Assembly: GCA_934597165.1 (NCBI GenBank)
Contig: CAKTQP010000045.1
Span: forward strand, 1 to 16,083
Reading direction: 5' to 3'
Length of the DNA: 16,083 nt
DNA from: an uncultured Oscillospiraceae bacterium
GTDB taxonomy: Bacteria; Bacillota; Clostridia; Oscillospirales; Oscillospiraceae
Below the pieces are notes generated by a model. The model was not told the DNA's origin and searched no databases. It worked only from the letters and a program-made list of their open reading frames with translations. Positions within the stretch are counted from its first letter, which is position 1. Every line of letters starts with the position of its first letter. Below, piece by piece: positions 15,454 to 16,083 of the stretch. Both the position numbers and the translations under genes were made by a program.

Positions 15454-16083
15454 ATGAAACAGGAACTGGAATCCATCCTCTCCTTCGGCGCACAGGCGGT
15501 GTCCGGGGAAAAGACCATCTTCGACCAGGCCGCCCTGCGGCATCTGGACCGGCTCATGGAGGGCAACAGCGGCTACAAGACCATCCCCGCCAACCCGGCC
15601 GTGCTGAGCCAGGAGCTGCGGGAGGGCACGGCCAAGAACGGCCAGTCTCCCCTGGCGGTCATCGTCTGCTGCAGCGACTCCCGGGTGCCGCCGGAACACA
15701 TCTTCCACGCGGGCATCGGAGAGCTGTTCATCGTCCGTAACGCGGGCAACCTCATCAGTGATTTCGCCCTGGGCAGCGTGGAATACGCCGTAGAGCACCT
15801 GGAGACCCCGCTGGTGGTGGTCATGGGGCACACCGGCTGCGGCGCGGTGGGGACAGCGCTAACCCCGGCACAGGAGAAGGGCGGTCTGGCTGCCATTTTG
15901 GCGGAGATTCGGGACGCCATCGCTGGTGAGTCTGACCCCCATCAGGCGGTGCGCAAGAACACCCTCCACGCTCTGGCTACGCTGGGCCGCAGCCCCATTT
16001 TGAAGGAGCTGCACCAGGCGGGCAAGGTGGAGTTCGCCGCCGCCATCTATGACATCCACAGTGGGCACGTGGACTTTTTGCAG
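15454..16083 (+). CDS. Beta-class carbonic anhydrase, right end cut by the window
   Basis: The first 210 codons are present with no stop before the edge; the family usually ends near 200-230 residues, so most of the protein is here. It interconverts CO2 and bicarbonate in the cytoplasm. The beta-class zinc site is complete: Cys73 and Asp75 with Arg77 in CCSDSRVPPE, and His126 and Cys129 in GHTGCGA. RNAGN at 95-99 is also typical, and IYDIHSGHVDF near the end is the usual closing strand. The ATG has AAGGAGG 7 bases upstream. It is transcribed divergently from gltX from its own promoter. No signal peptide is seen. Confidence 0.95.
   Translation, partial: MKQELESILSFGAQAVSGEKTIFDQAALRHLDRLMEGNSGYKTIPANPAVLSQELREGTAKNGQSPLAVIVCCSDSRVPPEHIFHAGIGELFIVRNAGNLISDFALGSVEYAVEHLETPLVVVMGHTGCGAVGTALTPAQEKGGLAAILAEIRDAIAGESDPHQAVRKNTLHALATLGRSPILKELHQAGKVEFAAAIYDIHSGHVDFLQ

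Overview
The window looks like chromosomal housekeeping DNA from a GC-rich, Gram-positive Clostridia-type bacterium, most likely a gut member of the Oscillospiraceae/Ruminococcaceae. That placement is inference. It rests on a T-box leader in front of alaS, strong AGGAGG-type ribosome binding sites, MltG with a long cytoplasmic head, and the alaS / U32 peptidase / mltG neighbourhood known from Bacillus subtilis. I see no insertion sequence, phage, CRISPR array, tRNA or rRNA.

Layout. Minus strand, right to left (7127 to 1): tmk-type nucleotide kinase, DJ-1/PfpI protein, mltG, U32 peptidase, alaS with its own promoter and T-box leader, then the first codons of a HIT-family protein that runs off the left edge. 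Plus strand (7320 to 13029): a TagH/Wzt-type ABC ATPase with its own terminator; then an operon of an FHA-SEDS (FtsW/RodA) fusion, a class B penicillin-binding protein and a Cof-type HAD phosphatase; then a LOG-family gene with its own promoter. A strong bidirectional terminator separates LOG from the minus-strand pair gltX and yigZ (15269 to 13077). A beta-carbonic anhydrase starts divergently from gltX and runs off the right edge.

How the genes fit together. Two themes dominate. The first is translation: AlaRS under T-box control, GluRS, and a TrhP-like U32 protein (tRNA modification is an inference from family). The second is envelope growth: MltG ends glycan strands, the SEDS protein polymerises glycan, the PBP crosslinks it, and the TagH-like ATPase suggests polysaccharide export. 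Putting an FHA phosphothreonine-binding domain on the SEDS protein, with the PBP overlapping it by 4 bases, recalls the actinobacterial fhaB/rodA/pbpA arrangement and suggests control by a Ser/Thr kinase encoded elsewhere.

The most unusual items are the FHA-SEDS fusion, the near-consensus LOG promoter that runs straight into a terminator hairpin, the alaS promoter embedded in the end of the U32 gene, a four-run G-quadruplex motif in the gltX/carbonic anhydrase spacer, and the symmetrical divergent promoters of tmk and the ABC gene. No obvious new multi-gene defence or mobile system is present.
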